A stretch of DNA of 64,000 bases from Pullulanibacillus sp. KACC 23026 (GCF_029094525.1 NZ_CP119107.1:3224001-3288000); one strand, 5' to 3'; positions 1 through 8,463 are shown, counted from the stretch's first letter. Numbers and translations are program-made. The notes: a model not told the origin generated them from the sequence alone.

Positions 1-89
1 TCTGTCACCCCGCGAATCAGCCAATTGATTTCCTCTGTCGCAAGCGTCTTTTGATCACGTTTCTTTTGAATTAAATCAACCATTCTCAT
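1..89 (-). CDS. pdp: Pyrimidine-nucleoside phosphorylase, N-terminal fragment (cut by window edge)
   Basis: The minus strand from 89 reads MRMVDLIQKKRDQKTLATEE and continues off the left edge. This matches the conserved start of thymidine/pyrimidine-nucleoside phosphorylases, which cleave pyrimidine nucleosides to base plus (deoxy)ribose-1-phosphate in the cytosol. An AAGGGTG ribosome binding site overlaps the end of deoB, so the two are translationally linked. Deoxyribose-1-phosphate released by Pdp is the substrate of DeoB, which supports the call. Only about 30 residues are visible, so catalytic residues cannot be checked. Confidence 0.8.
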   Translation of the reverse strand, partial: MRMVDLIQKKRDQKTLATEEINWLIRGVT

Positions 90-94
90 CTTCG

Positions 95-1288
95 TCACCC
101 TTTTATCTGGTTAAGAAAGCTTTGTCCGTAAACAGGTGCTTTCACTTGAAATATCTCACTGATCGTCGCACCAATATTCGCATACGTATCCCCTGTAGAT
201 ATCTCAGTCCCAGCCTTCATTCCATTATGATAAACAAGCAGCGGCACCACTTCACGTGTATGGTCCGTTCCTTTATAAGTAGGATCGTTTCCATGATCCG
301 CTGTAATCATGAGAAGATCGCGCGGACCAAGCTTGCCAATTATTTCGGGCAGACGGGCATCGAAGTATTCAAGAGCACGTCCATAGCCTTCTGGGTCGCG
401 TCTGTGCCCGTATTTAGCGTCGAAATCGACCAAATTTAAAAAAGCAAGCCCGTTAAATGGTTCATCGAGAGTCTGAAGCAATTTGTCAACGCCGTCCGCA
501 TTATCTTTTGTCCGAACGGCTTTGGTTACACCCTCGCCATCATAAATATCATTAATCTTTCCTAGAGCAATGACGTCCCAGCCTGCGTCACTCAAATCAT
601 TCATAACGGTGCGTCCAAACGGTTTGAGCGCATAATCATGGCGATTCGGTGTTCTCTCAAAATGACCGGGTTGTCCGACAAATGGACGGGCAATGACGCG
701 GCCGATTAAGTAAGGAACGTCGCGCGTCATCTCACGGGCCGTCTCACAAATCCGATACAACTCCTCAAGAGGCACGACCTCTTCATGGGCGGCAATTTGT
801 AAAACCGAATCCGCAGACGTATAGACAATGAGGTCCCCTGTCCGCATATGCTCTTCGCCTAATTCTTCAATAATTTCCGTTCCTGAGGCCGGTTTATTCC
901 CTAGTATACCTCTTCCTGTTTTTTCTTTCAGAGCGGACAAAAGCTCCTCAGGAAAACCTTCTGGAAAGACTTTAAAAGGTTTTTCTATGTATAAGCCCAT
1001 AATCTCCCAGTGGCCAGTCATCGTATCTTTGCCATTAGAAGCTTCTTGAAGAATGCCATAACCGCCTTTTACTGCGACATCAGGCGACAAGCCTTTAACA
1101 TCTGGTCTAAGACGTCCCAAGCCTAATTCATTCATATGAGGGAGTTTTAGGCCATTTAAGCTTTCGGCAATATGCCCTAATGTATCGGCCCCTTCGTCAC
1201 CAAACTTAGCTGCATCGGGTGCCTCGCCAATCCCTACAGAATCTAAAACAATTAAAGCCACTCGGTCAAATGAACGCGCTTCACTCAT
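95..1288 (-). CDS. deoB: Phosphopentomutase
   Basis: Interconverts (deoxy)ribose-1-phosphate and -5-phosphate in nucleoside salvage. The 397-residue protein has the usual family length (about 390). It shows the alkaline-phosphatase-fold metal motifs: VLDSVGIG near residue 14, DTMTGHWE at 88-95 (contains the phosphorylated threonine region of the family) and ADHGND at 330. The start has a GAAAGGGGG ribosome binding site. Upstream is yqzK and downstream is pdp. In B. subtilis xerD lies between yqzK and this gene, and a purine nucleoside phosphorylase gene follows it; neither is present here. Confidence 0.96.
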   Translation of the reverse strand: MSEARSFDRVALIVLDSVGIGEAPDAAKFGDEGADTLGHIAESLNGLKLPHMNELGLGRLRPDVKGLSPDVAVKGGYGILQEASNGKDTMTGHWEIMGLYIEKPFKVFPEGFPEELLSALKEKTGRGILGNKPASGTEIIEELGEEHMRTGDLIVYTSADSVLQIAAHEEVVPLEELYRICETAREMTRDVPYLIGRVIARPFVGQPGHFERTPNRHDYALKPFGRTVMNDLSDAGWDVIALGKINDIYDGEGVTKAVRTKDNADGVDKLLQTLDEPFNGLAFLNLVDFDAKYGHRRDPEGYGRALEYFDARLPEIIGKLGPRDLLMITADHGNDPTYKGTDHTREVVPLLVYHNGMKAGTEISTGDTYANIGATISEIFQVKAPVYGQSFLNQIKG

Positions 1289-1363
1289 ATCGCGGCCCCC
1301 TTTCTATTACATCACTCATCTTTTTTAGTTTAACACTCATTAGTCTCCATCTTACGCCAATAT

Positions 1364-1603
1364 CTATTCCCCGTCACGCAAAAACTGAAACAAGCGATTC
1401 GAAAGCCGAGCAGCGGTTGGTTGACTTTGAGCAGGTATTTGACCAACCACCTTGACCGCCCCATCCCCTGGTTCATCGTATTTATGAGAGCTTGCATAGT
1501 GCTGATCAAGCCATTTGAGCCCAAAATAAAACATGACGGTACAAGTAATAAACAACACAAATAATTTCAGTGAATCCAAAAAAGTTCTAAACGATTTTCT
1601 CAT
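1364..1603 (-). CDS. yqzK: YqzK-like small membrane protein (DUF4227)
   Basis: A 79-residue protein starting MRKSFRTFLDSLKLFVLF, with one N-terminal membrane helix (about residues 10-30) followed by a short soluble tail. A longer frame upstream exists, but the ATG at 1603 has a strong AGGAGGA ribosome binding site and matches the family length. The sequence style and the position directly after fur match B. subtilis YqzK, whose function is unknown. Cotranscription with deoB downstream is plausible because no terminator is evident between them. Confidence 0.75.
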   Translation of the reverse strand: MRKSFRTFLDSLKLFVLFITCTVMFYFGLKWLDQHYASSHKYDEPGDGAVKVVGQIPAQSQPTAARLSNRLFQFLRDGE

Positions 1604-1712
1604 GACGCTCCTCCTGTATCTTGCTTTAATCCAATATAAGAACTTGGCCAATAGTACAAGATATGCCAATTCAAAACGGATTTATACACAGGCAAGCGCA
1701 CTTTATGCAAAT

Positions 1713-1745
1713 AAAACCTTCTCCTATATAGCCGGAAAAGGTTTT
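1713..1745 (-). terminator. Rho-independent terminator after fur
   Basis: On the minus strand AAAACCTTTTCC pairs with GGAGAAGGTTTT across a short loop and is followed by ATTT. It lies just past the fur stop codon. The A-rich 5' side means it could also work weakly in the other direction. Confidence 0.6.
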
Positions 1746-1749
1746 TGGT

Positions 1750-2214
1750 TTAAGCTTCTGATCGACCGTCTTTCTCACGGGCTTGGCAGCGATGGCAAAT
1801 GCCGTGAAACGTTAAACGATGATCTTTTATTTTAAAATGCCAATTCGCTTCTACCACTTGTTCAACATCACCAAGAAGGTCTTCCTGAATTTCATCAACT
1901 GCACCACATTCAATGCAGACTAGGTGGTGATGGAAATGGGCGGCTCCTTCTTGACGGAGATCATAACGAGAGACCCCATCACCAAAATTAATTTTATCTA
2001 CAACCTTAAGCTCGGTTAAAAGCTCTAAGGTTCGGTATACCGTAGCAAGTCCTATCTCAGGCGCCTTGTCTTTGACTAGGAGGTAAACGTCTTCCGCGCT
2101 CAAGTGATCTTCTTCATTTTCTAGTAGTACACGGACAGTCGCCTCACGCTGAGGGGTCAGCTTATATTTCTGAGAGTGCAACTGCTTCTTAATTCGGTCT
2201 ATTCGTTCCTCCAT
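1750..2214 (-). CDS. fur: Ferric uptake regulator family repressor (Fur)
   Basis: A 154-residue metal-dependent repressor. The N-terminal winged helix spans about 1-80, with the recognition helix around APEIGLATVYRTLELL. A metal-sensing dimerisation domain follows, with HFHHHLVCIECG at 93-104 and a second CxxC at 140-143, which together form the structural zinc site. Fur rather than PerR or Zur is chosen because of the neighbouring yqzK gene (the B. subtilis order) and the Fur-type box in its own promoter. It probably represses iron uptake genes when Fe2+ is present and regulates itself. Confidence 0.9.
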   Translation of the reverse strand: MEERIDRIKKQLHSQKYKLTPQREATVRVLLENEEDHLSAEDVYLLVKDKAPEIGLATVYRTLELLTELKVVDKINFGDGVSRYDLRQEGAAHFHHHLVCIECGAVDEIQEDLLGDVEQVVEANWHFKIKDHRLTFHGICHRCQAREKDGRSEA

Positions 2215-2246
2215 CTAGGTACCTCCTCGCCCCTTTTCACTTCTCA

Positions 2247-2275
2247 ATTATAAAGGGCAGTGGAAGCAGTGTCAA
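2247..2275 (-). promoter_or_regulatory. Sigma-A promoter of fur
   Basis: On the minus strand TTGACA (2275-2270) is separated by exactly 17 bp from TATAAT (2252-2247). Both hexamers match the consensus perfectly, and the site lies 33 bp upstream of the fur start codon. Confidence 0.85.
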
Positions 2276-2299
2276 TTTGTAATTATTCTAATGTATAAA

Positions 2300-2314
2300 T
2301 GAGAATGATTATAA
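2300..2314. promoter_or_regulatory. Fur box upstream of fur
   Basis: TGAGAATGATTATAA matches the 7-1-7 Fur consensus TGATAAT-N-ATTATCA at all but two positions. It sits about 25 bp upstream of the -35 hexamer of the fur promoter, so it suggests metal-dependent autoregulation. Confidence 0.7.
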
Positions 2315-2374
2315 ATGTATCTGTTTGTTGCTCTTTAGTTAAAGAGGGGTTAATTGACTATTCAACAAGCGGTT

Positions 2375-3004
2375 CTATTGAATAATCCCCTTCATCAAGA
2401 CCGGTGAAATATAGGCTTCAAAAAGAGAGCTGACTACAATCACACCGATCATCCCGACCATCAAGAGACCGTAACGGCCAAATTGAGGAAAAAGAGGTGT
2501 TTTGCGATTTTTCATCAAAAGCTGCCGAATCATTTTTAGTGAAAAAGAAACGGCCGCTGTACTTACAATAATAAAAGCGGGAACTAAGACTAAGTTTTGT
2601 GGAAACACACTTGCTAACGCCATCCAAAAACCATGCCAGCCCATCTGGTTAACGAGAAAGCCTACCGTGAAACCGACCACAATTCCCTTTAAAAATAATA
2701 AAACAAAGATTAGTGGCAAGCCAATAATCGAGAGTCCTAATAACCATATAAAGCCGAGATATTGAAATCCATGAGTAAAGCTTTCATTAAATAAGGAGGA
2801 GGGATCAACCAGATTCCCTTTTCCCATTTCATTAAAGAAAGTATTCAAATAAGTTAAAAGATTCGTCTTCGCACTAGCAGGCAGACTATTGACAATAATC
2901 GCGCCGAAAATAATCCCTGTTAAAAAAAGCGCAATGGAAAAAATATAAAGAGAGATATTTTCTTGTAAATGACTCAAGATACGAGATTTTAATGTTTTGG
3001 ACAT
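2375..3004 (-). CDS. spoIIM: Stage II sporulation protein M (engulfment)
   Basis: A 209-residue polytopic membrane protein. About five hydrophobic segments are visible, beginning with ISLYIFSIALFLTGIIFGAI near residue 20, and the mid-protein motif WHGFWMALASVFPQNL is typical of SpoIIM. In the family it works with SpoIID and SpoIIP to drive membrane migration during forespore engulfment. The start at 3004 is preferred over an upstream in-frame ATG at 3025, because GAGGGTAGG precedes 3004 and nothing comparable precedes 3025. Gene order next to the EndoQ-like gene and nudF matches B. subtilis. Confidence 0.93.
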   Translation of the reverse strand: MSKTLKSRILSHLQENISLYIFSIALFLTGIIFGAIIVNSLPASAKTNLLTYLNTFFNEMGKGNLVDPSSLFNESFTHGFQYLGFIWLLGLSIIGLPLIFVLLFLKGIVVGFTVGFLVNQMGWHGFWMALASVFPQNLVLVPAFIIVSTAAVSFSLKMIRQLLMKNRKTPLFPQFGRYGLLMVGMIGVIVVSSLFEAYISPVLMKGIIQ

Positions 3005-3069
3005 TAGCCTACCCTCTTTCTTCATTCTATCAAGGTCCGAGCACCGACATCATTCAATCATCTGATTCC

Positions 3070-3098
3070 ATTCTATGAATCGGCTAACAACTCTATGA
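3070..3098 (-). promoter_or_regulatory. Possible sigma-E promoter of spoIIM
   Basis: On the minus strand TCATAGA, a 14-bp spacer, then CATAGAAT resembles the sigma-E pattern (ATA-type -35, CATAnnnT -10). It lies about 65 bp upstream of the spoIIM start. SpoIIM is sigma-E dependent in B. subtilis, which is the main reason for believing this weakly conserved site. Confidence 0.4.
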
Positions 3099-3145
3099 CT
3101 CAAATTAATAGAAAGAAGAAACTAATTTGAAACGGGTTGAAATGC

Positions 3146-3195
3146 GGGGACGGTTCTCGCGTTCCTTTTTTTGCCCGGAAGCTCGAACCGTCCCC
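3146..3195. repeat. Long imperfect palindrome (GGGGACGGTTC / GAACCGTCCCC) after the EndoQ-like gene
   Basis: GGGGACGGTTC at 3146-3156 pairs perfectly with GAACCGTCCCC at 3185-3195 around a 28-nt loop containing a run of seven T. It starts 7 bp after the EndoQ-like stop codon and may serve as a terminator or be a dispersed palindromic repeat. Similar GGGACGGTTCT palindromes are scattered in many Bacillus genomes as I recall them; a copy count in this genome was not possible. Confidence 0.7.
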
Positions 3196-3201
3196 TCCTA
3201 A

Positions 3202-4392
3202 TTAAGTGATTTTGCCAAAATGACCGGCCCCGCCTGCTTGGATGGTAAGGGTTCCTTCTCGGGCACGGACAATGCGCTCGGCAATCTCTTCACCCACTAC
3301 TTTTTCGAGTGCTTCAATCGGCACTTCATGGAGAATCGCCATCTCCGTCCCAAAATGATCAAGCAGTTTCATTAGCGTCTTCTTCCCGATTCCAGGAATA
3401 AAATCTAATGGAACTTGATGAATGTACGGCGGGTGAGCGATTGTTTCCATTCCTGAAAGAAGCTCTCCAGGGCAAAGTTCCACCAAACGTTCATAGACGC
3501 CCTTGATCAGCCGTTTACTGCCGCAAGCGGGACAAGGTTGACCCATAAGTTCTGACTCTACATCCGCTTGACAGTCCGCACAACGCGAACGGTGATACTT
3601 CCCTAAGCGCGGGTTGAGTCCATAATTGGCTAGAATGGCTCTTCCCTCCTCGTGCTTTAACACTTTTTTTAATTCTGAGAAAGTGGCAGCCTTTACCCTC
3701 ATGGTTTGGTATTCACGCGCGATTTTCGCAAGCGAATGGGCATCTGAGTTGGATAAAAAAGGGAACTGACGCAACTCCAACAGCTGCTCGGCCATTTCTG
3801 TATCTGAACTTAAGCCAAGCTCAATAGCATCAATGGCATCAGGGTCCAGAATCTCACTCAAAGACTGCGTCACTCCCACGCCATATAAACTTTTAAAAGG
3901 GGTGAAAACATGAGCAGGAACAAACAATCCTCCAAGCGCTTTAGTCTTATACTGAATATCTCTTGCGGTCCCGTTAAAAAAACGCTGGGTGCTAAGCGTA
4001 ATGTTGGTCATGTGCTCGGACAGCCAGCTGCTAAATGTCCTCATCGCTTTTAAGGTTGGCATATAAGCTAAGAGGTGAATCGGTCCTTTTGACGACTCCT
4101 CTTTGACTTCAATCTCTGTACCTAAAATGAGGGTGACTTCATCAAAACGAAGTCCACCTTCGCTCAGTTCAATCACTCGGCCTGACTCGATCAGCTGTGT
4201 TAATTCATCCAATACCTCAGGAACATGGCAATCAATCACACCAATTAAATCTAGACCTTTGCGAAACGCCGCTTCCTCTAAAATAGCTTCAAGTGTCAGT
4301 GATCTCGAGCCCGTTATTTTGACGGGTCTTCCGGAGCCTGTTCGCCCGATATGAATATGTAAATCGGCATAAATGGTTTTCAATGACTCCAT
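3202..4392 (-). CDS. Endonuclease Q-like PHP/HhH protein (TIGR00375 family, YqxK position)
   Basis: A 396-residue protein. An N-terminal PHP metallo-phosphoesterase domain carries ADLHIHIGR (HxH metal motif), a CH pair near residue 55, LILGTEIE, a VPAHVFTP histidine and LSNSDAH. A central zinc ribbon follows (CADCQ...CPACG), then a C-terminal helix-hairpin-helix, VPLDFIPGIGKKTLMKLL. This is the layout of endonuclease Q, which nicks DNA at deaminated bases; the repair role here is inferred. The ATG at 4392 is chosen because AGGTGTG precedes it; a GTG two codons earlier lacks spacing. It follows nudF with a 2-bp gap. Confidence 0.82.
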   Translation of the reverse strand: MESLKTIYADLHIHIGRTGSGRPVKITGSRSLTLEAILEEAAFRKGLDLIGVIDCHVPEVLDELTQLIESGRVIELSEGGLRFDEVTLILGTEIEVKEESSKGPIHLLAYMPTLKAMRTFSSWLSEHMTNITLSTQRFFNGTARDIQYKTKALGGLFVPAHVFTPFKSLYGVGVTQSLSEILDPDAIDAIELGLSSDTEMAEQLLELRQFPFLSNSDAHSLAKIAREYQTMRVKAATFSELKKVLKHEEGRAILANYGLNPRLGKYHRSRCADCQADVESELMGQPCPACGSKRLIKGVYERLVELCPGELLSGMETIAHPPYIHQVPLDFIPGIGKKTLMKLLDHFGTEMAILHEVPIEALEKVVGEEIAERIVRAREGTLTIQAGGAGHFGKIT

Positions 4393-4394
4393 CG

Positions 4395-4943
4395 TCACAC
4401 CTGCTTCTTTAGCTCTAGTAACTCGAGATACTGCACTGCATAAACGGTTTTAGCATCACCGATTCGTCCATCCTTCACCATGTCTTTCGCTTCATTTAAG
4501 CTTACGGGTACAAGGTCTAAAAATTCATCTTCATCCAATTCTGCCTGACCTTGTTCCAATTGGTTGGTATAATAGATGAAGATTTTTTCATCAGCAAATC
4601 CAGGTGACGTGTAGAACTCTGCAATCTTCTCTAGTCCAAGCGCTTTAAATCCAGTTTCTTCCTCCAATTCCCGGTAAGCACAGGATTCGGGTTCTTCCCC
4701 TTTTTCAAGCTTTCCTGCTGGAATCTCATAAAGAATTTTCTCAAGCGGCTTCCGGAACTGGCGGACTAATAAAAGTTCTCCTTTTGAGTTGATCGGAATA
4801 ATCGCCACCGCTCCCGGATGCTTCACGATTTCACGGGTGCTCGTTTGTCCATTAGGAAGCTCTACCTCTTCAAAATAGACGTCTATGACACGGCCTTCAA
4901 ACAAGACCTTGGATGAAAGCGTCTTTTCTATTAAATGATCCAT
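4395..4943 (-). CDS. nudF: ADP-ribose pyrophosphatase (Nudix hydrolase)
   Basis: A 182-residue Nudix enzyme that hydrolyses ADP-ribose to AMP and ribose-5-phosphate. A full Nudix box is visible as GKLEKGEEPESCAYREL followed by EEETG, preceded by the AIIPI and LVRQFRKP segments typical of the NudF/YqkG branch. The ATG at 4943 is chosen because GAGAGG lies 9 nt upstream. It heads a two-gene unit with the EndoQ-like gene. Confidence 0.9.
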   Translation of the reverse strand: MDHLIEKTLSSKVLFEGRVIDVYFEEVELPNGQTSTREIVKHPGAVAIIPINSKGELLLVRQFRKPLEKILYEIPAGKLEKGEEPESCAYRELEEETGFKALGLEKIAEFYTSPGFADEKIFIYYTNQLEQGQAELDEDEFLDLVPVSLNEAKDMVKDGRIGDAKTVYAVQYLELLELKKQV

Positions 4944-4978
4944 ATTAGTCAACCTCTCTTATGTCAGCATTTTTTCAC

Positions 4979-5008
4979 TTTATAGTTTAACATAACCTTG
5001 ACTTTCAA
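4979..5008 (-). promoter_or_regulatory. Probable sigma-A promoter of nudF
   Basis: On the minus strand TTGAAA, an 18-bp spacer, then TATAAA lies about 35 bp upstream of the nudF start. Both hexamers are near consensus. Confidence 0.5.
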
Positions 5009-5099
5009 ATGATTGTTCGGATATTTTGGCTTAAGGATTAATTTTACCTTTTTGACATGTTTTATTAAAAAAAGGAAATGTTAAGAGTGGGTGATAATC

Positions 5100-5510
5100 A
5101 TGGAGAAATTTAAAAAAGGATGTATGATACTTATTTCAGGCTGCCTCATTGGACTAGGCATGCCGGCTGCACAAACTTTCGCTAAACCCCATGCTCAGAA
5201 TGTTGTCTCAATCGATGAAAAGAATGACCAACTGCAAGACACCTTGCTCACACTCCTAACCCCTGCTCTCGATGAAGCCGTTGAAAAGGTGTATGGTAAA
5301 CCGCAGCCTTACGATCTTTTTAATGCAAAGATCGAAACAATCGAACGTCCGCAAAGCGGTGGCTTCCACTTTATTGTAACCGTTAGTATTCAAACCTTTG
5401 AAGGGGCGCACAATCCACCGTACGGACGAGATTCCTTCACCTTTGATGTCACACCTGACAGAACGATCCTGCTTCATACTAAACACACCGACGTGCAGGC
5501 ACAACTGTAA
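5100..5510 (+). CDS. Secreted DUF3888-family protein
   Basis: A 136-residue protein with a cleavable signal peptide (MEKFKKG, hydrophobic core, probable cut after QTFA). The mature part carries the conserved DUF3888 pattern: LLTLLTPALDEAVEKVYGKP, YDLFNAKI, GGFHFIVTVSIQTFEGAHNPPYG. The function of the family is unknown; it is exported in spore-formers. The ATG at 5100 is favoured over the GTG at 5091, because the purine-rich GAGTGGGTGA lies at ribosome-binding distance from it. It is convergent with the pilin genes and followed by a terminator. Confidence 0.75.
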   Translation: MEKFKKGCMILISGCLIGLGMPAAQTFAKPHAQNVVSIDEKNDQLQDTLLTLLTPALDEAVEKVYGKPQPYDLFNAKIETIERPQSGGFHFIVTVSIQTFEGAHNPPYGRDSFTFDVTPDRTILLHTKHTDVQAQL

Positions 5511-5582
5511 AAAGAATGTTTACTTTAGGGGTTAATACAGCTATAAAATAAAGAGGCTGGGACAGAAGAATTTTACGAATAG

Positions 5583-5631
5583 AAAAAACCGAACTTATTC
5601 ACACCTTTTAACGTGATGGGTTCGGTTTTTC
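5583..5631. terminator. Bidirectional terminator between the DUF3888 gene and the pilin operon
   Basis: AAAAACCGAAC pairs with GTTCGGTTTTT across a 25-nt loop, with A and T runs on the two sides, so it can end both convergent units. It is preceded at 5551-5568 by AGAGGCTGGGACAGAAG, a motif often seen beside such hairpins in Firmicutes. Confidence 0.8.
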
Positions 5632-5689
5632 ATTTATAAGATAAGTCAGTTAGTTTAGTTTTGTACCAAGCTCTTTGACTATCATCATT

Positions 5690-7240
5690 TTACTGTTGAT
5701 GGATTGGGTTGGTTGAAACAAGGTCCGGATCGCCGGTTGAAGTACCAGCCGAAGAAGTAAAATAATCGCTAGGAAAAAACGGAAGAGTTGAAGGATCAAT
5801 TGTTCCATTCGTTATCTTGCCTGCCCCATCCGCCTTAAAAGTTTTGGAAATAACATTGCCTTTAATCTGTCCCCCGTTAGAAAGATAAAAGTCGGCATTG
5901 GGTGCAAAAAATAATTGAGTGGTGTTAGACGTTCCCCCACTGACTGTAAAGTGCTGACCGCCAGTCAAAATGACCCCTGTAAAACCAGCTCCAGCAGTAA
6001 TTGTTATATCTGCCGTTTTGGCATAGAGATTCCCATAAATTGGCATATCGCTCGCAAATGTCAAATCATTCGTTCCACCATAATAAATGTTTAATTTATT
6101 AGGATCACCCGCAGACCCATTTGCTGATTGATTAATACTGCCAGAACCGGTGGTAAAGCTCGATTTAACATAAATCGTGAGCTTGCCGCTTCCGGTTACA
6201 ACAAGGTGACCCGTCTCAACTGACAATTGATCGACGACAATGCTTCTATCGGTATTTCCAGTATCAATGGTTAGAGTATAATTACTCCCAATGTGAATCT
6301 TTGAAAAAGACATGTTATTATTCATTGTTAAAGTGTAATTTGGTGCAATCCAACTGTTTACATCCAGAACCCCATTCTTAATTATTTCGTATGAATTTGA
6401 ATCAGATGGGACGGATGCATTAGCAGGCACTGGATAGCTTGGATAAACAGGGAAATCTGGTAATTTTATTGAATAACCAGTGATTGGCTGAGGCGTGCTC
6501 TTAAGAGTAATGCCATTCGTTTGTATATTAACAACTTGTCCTGCAATCGAAGCAGGTCCAACATAATATATATTGCCGTCAATTCGGTTACCTCCCCCAC
6601 CTGACATCGTAATTGAGTGGACCCCTCCGCTTGTTCCAGCTGTTCCAATAATAGTACCGCTCGCTTCCAAGTCAATGGATGGTTTCGAACTATCCTGAGA
6701 GGTCGTAAAAACAGTCATATTGGGTAAAGCATAAGTTGGAGTTTTTGACACATAATTAACACTAAAAGATTGGGTTACCGTAGCCGTTTCTGTCCCAATT
6801 TTTCCAACTGAAGTAATCTTATATTGTTTGGTCGTTGCTGCACTGCCACTCGGTGTGACATCTTGCACATTAGCTGTTGCTGTTGGTTGGTTCCCGTTCT
6901 GGGGAGAAAAATCAGCGTAGTTAGAAGCCGTTAGATAAGTTGCAAGCGTACTAAAAAAGGCGGAAGCGCTAGTTGCCGTTTTGTACGTACTATTAATTTG
7001 ATCATTCATCTCTTTTAACTTATAGGTTGCCCCTGCTTCAGCTATATAGTAAGCGGATTGGTGACTCCGATCGACTGTCGCAAGCTTGATATTCGTCTCA
7101 GCAACTGTTAGGAGACCTACTCCTAGAATGGAAAACACAACGATAACCATCAAAACAATAGCGAGCGCCATGCCTTGCTGATTCTGGAGTTGTCTTAAAG
7201 CCTTCCCAAATCCCTTTCGCATTCCTTTCCCTACTCTCAT
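5690..7240 (-). CDS. PilX-like minor pilin / pilus-associated protein with C-terminal beta-rich domain
   Basis: A 516-residue protein starting with a basic leader, then QQGMALAIVLMVIVVFSILGVGLL, a type-IV-pilin-like N-terminal helix, and SAYYIAEAGA, the PilX N-terminal signature. After about residue 170 it becomes a Gly/Ser/Thr/Asn-rich domain of repeated short strands (for example GSNYTLTIDTG, GSGKLTIYV, GQIKGNVISKTF), resembling a beta-helix or polymer-forming surface domain. It is probably a minor pilin with an adhesive or structural tip domain. It is last of three genes transcribed leftward; the start has GAGGAGG 10 nt upstream. Confidence 0.72.
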   Translation of the reverse strand: MRVGKGMRKGFGKALRQLQNQQGMALAIVLMVIVVFSILGVGLLTVAETNIKLATVDRSHQSAYYIAEAGATYKLKEMNDQINSTYKTATSASAFFSTLATYLTASNYADFSPQNGNQPTATANVQDVTPSGSAATTKQYKITSVGKIGTETATVTQSFSVNYVSKTPTYALPNMTVFTTSQDSSKPSIDLEASGTIIGTAGTSGGVHSITMSGGGGNRIDGNIYYVGPASIAGQVVNIQTNGITLKSTPQPITGYSIKLPDFPVYPSYPVPANASVPSDSNSYEIIKNGVLDVNSWIAPNYTLTMNNNMSFSKIHIGSNYTLTIDTGNTDRSIVVDQLSVETGHLVVTGSGKLTIYVKSSFTTGSGSINQSANGSAGDPNKLNIYYGGTNDLTFASDMPIYGNLYAKTADITITAGAGFTGVILTGGQHFTVSGGTSNTTQLFFAPNADFYLSNGGQIKGNVISKTFKADGAGKITNGTIDPSTLPFFPSDYFTSSAGTSTGDPDLVSTNPIHQQ

Positions 7241-7314
7241 CAGTTTCTAAGCCTCCTCTTTGCAGGCTTATTTTCCAAGACATCTTTAATTAAACTAAAC
7301 GCTTTTTGATTCAT

Positions 7315-7794
7315 TTATTGTCTAATATATAAATTTGTAGAAAGGGTTACTTTATTCCCTTGCTGATCTGGAACACTTACCAAAGTAAGGGTTACTTTAT
7401 TTCCTATTAGAGTGACCCCGAACTGACTGATTCCATTAACCACAGGCTGGCCATTTTTATTTATGGCAGACGTGCCTTCTTTATAGGTCACGTTCTCTTT
7501 GACAAACTTCAAGCTGTTATCATAAGGATTCGCCGGCGTGTTATTCTCGTCAACGGTTAGATCACTCAGATCAACACTCCTTATTTGTTTAGTCAGAAGA
7601 GACATAGCGAGTCTTACATTATCTTGATTTTTGAGATTTTGTGATTGCACATTGTATTCTTTTAAACCAAGAAGATGGATAGAAGTAATCATAACAAGAA
7701 CAATAGAGAGGATGACTAATGTAGCCATAACTTCAACTAAAGTTAAACCTTGGTTGCCCGACATGTGTTTGGAAATACGTTTTAATTTTTCCAC
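7315..7794 (-). CDS. Prepilin-like protein (PilW-type minor pilin)
   Basis: A 159-residue protein with a class III signal: a basic leader up to GNQG, then LTLVEVMATLVILSIVLVMITS, the pilin helix with the conserved Glu at +5. The C-terminal part is a small beta-rich domain (GISQFGVTLIGNKVTLTLVSV). The GTG start at 7794 overlaps the preceding gene by 13 bp, indicating translational coupling. Processing by the PilD peptidase at 12884-13639 is expected. The PilW label rests on order (V-W-X) and the N-terminus only. Confidence 0.78.
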   Translation of the reverse strand: MEKLKRISKHMSGNQGLTLVEVMATLVILSIVLVMITSIHLLGLKEYNVQSQNLKNQDNVRLAMSLLTKQIRSVDLSDLTVDENNTPANPYDNSLKFVKENVTYKEGTSAINKNGQPVVNGISQFGVTLIGNKVTLTLVSVPDQQGNKVTLSTNLYIRQ

Positions 7795-8234
7795 GAGTAC
7801 ACCGTCTCCATTTGCGCTTGCAGTTGATTCATGGCAGCCGTTTTATAGACTTTTACCGTCACATCTTCCAATGGCGTTTGTTTCGGTGTGAGTTGAACGA
7901 ACACATAATGAGTGCCGTTTGTTTTTGTATAACAGAGTGATCCTGTACTACTGCAATTTTGAACCGTTGGCGTATACCCGGTTACTAAGCCAGGATTAGT
8001 CGAAATTTGACTGATGGAAGAAGATGTACTTTGATTATAAAAAAACTCCATCTCACTGTTCGCGACAAAGGTGGCGTCATCCACCTTATTAGTGATTTGA
8101 TTGGTTTTGGAGGATTGGACAAACATAGTCAAAAATGGTCCTACAATTAAGGCAAGGAGAACAATAGAGGCCATGACTTCGATCAGTGTAAATCCTGATT
8201 TGGAGGTGACTAAGTGTACGATCTTTCTTTTCAT
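7782..8234 (-). CDS. Prepilin-like protein (PilV-type minor pilin)
   Basis: A 150-residue prepilin: leader MKRKIVHLVTSKSG, then FTLIEVMASIVLLALIVGPFLTMFVQSS, a canonical pilin helix with Glu at +5. The C-terminal domain has two cysteines (NCSSTGSLCYTK) that could form a disulfide. It is first of the leftward minor-pilin operon, divergent from pilB across a 229-bp AT-rich region that must hold both promoters. The ribosome binding site is AGGAGAATAGGA. Minor pilins of this type prime pilus assembly. Confidence 0.8.
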   Translation of the reverse strand: MKRKIVHLVTSKSGFTLIEVMASIVLLALIVGPFLTMFVQSSKTNQITNKVDDATFVANSEMEFFYNQSTSSSISQISTNPGLVTGYTPTVQNCSSTGSLCYTKTNGTHYVFVQLTPKQTPLEDVTVKVYKTAAMNQLQAQMETVYSWKN

Positions 8235-8463
8235 TTTGGTCCTATTCTCCTATCGGCTAAAAAAAATATCAGTCATTTTCGTGTCGGATTATATACATTA
8301 ATGTCAGAGTATACTATATTACACTTAGATTCAATGATTATTCTTTGATGAATTAGTCCTTTATACCTATAAAAGATATTTTTTTAAAAACATCCACTTT
8401 CAAACGAGACTTATTACCTACTATAAGAAGCCGAGTGTTAGTTCATCATGGGAGGACTGCGAG

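Noticed and set aside
7098-7283. A 61-codon minus-strand frame at the start of the PilX-like gene
   Set aside because: It overlaps the real pilin leader in another frame and has no independent support.
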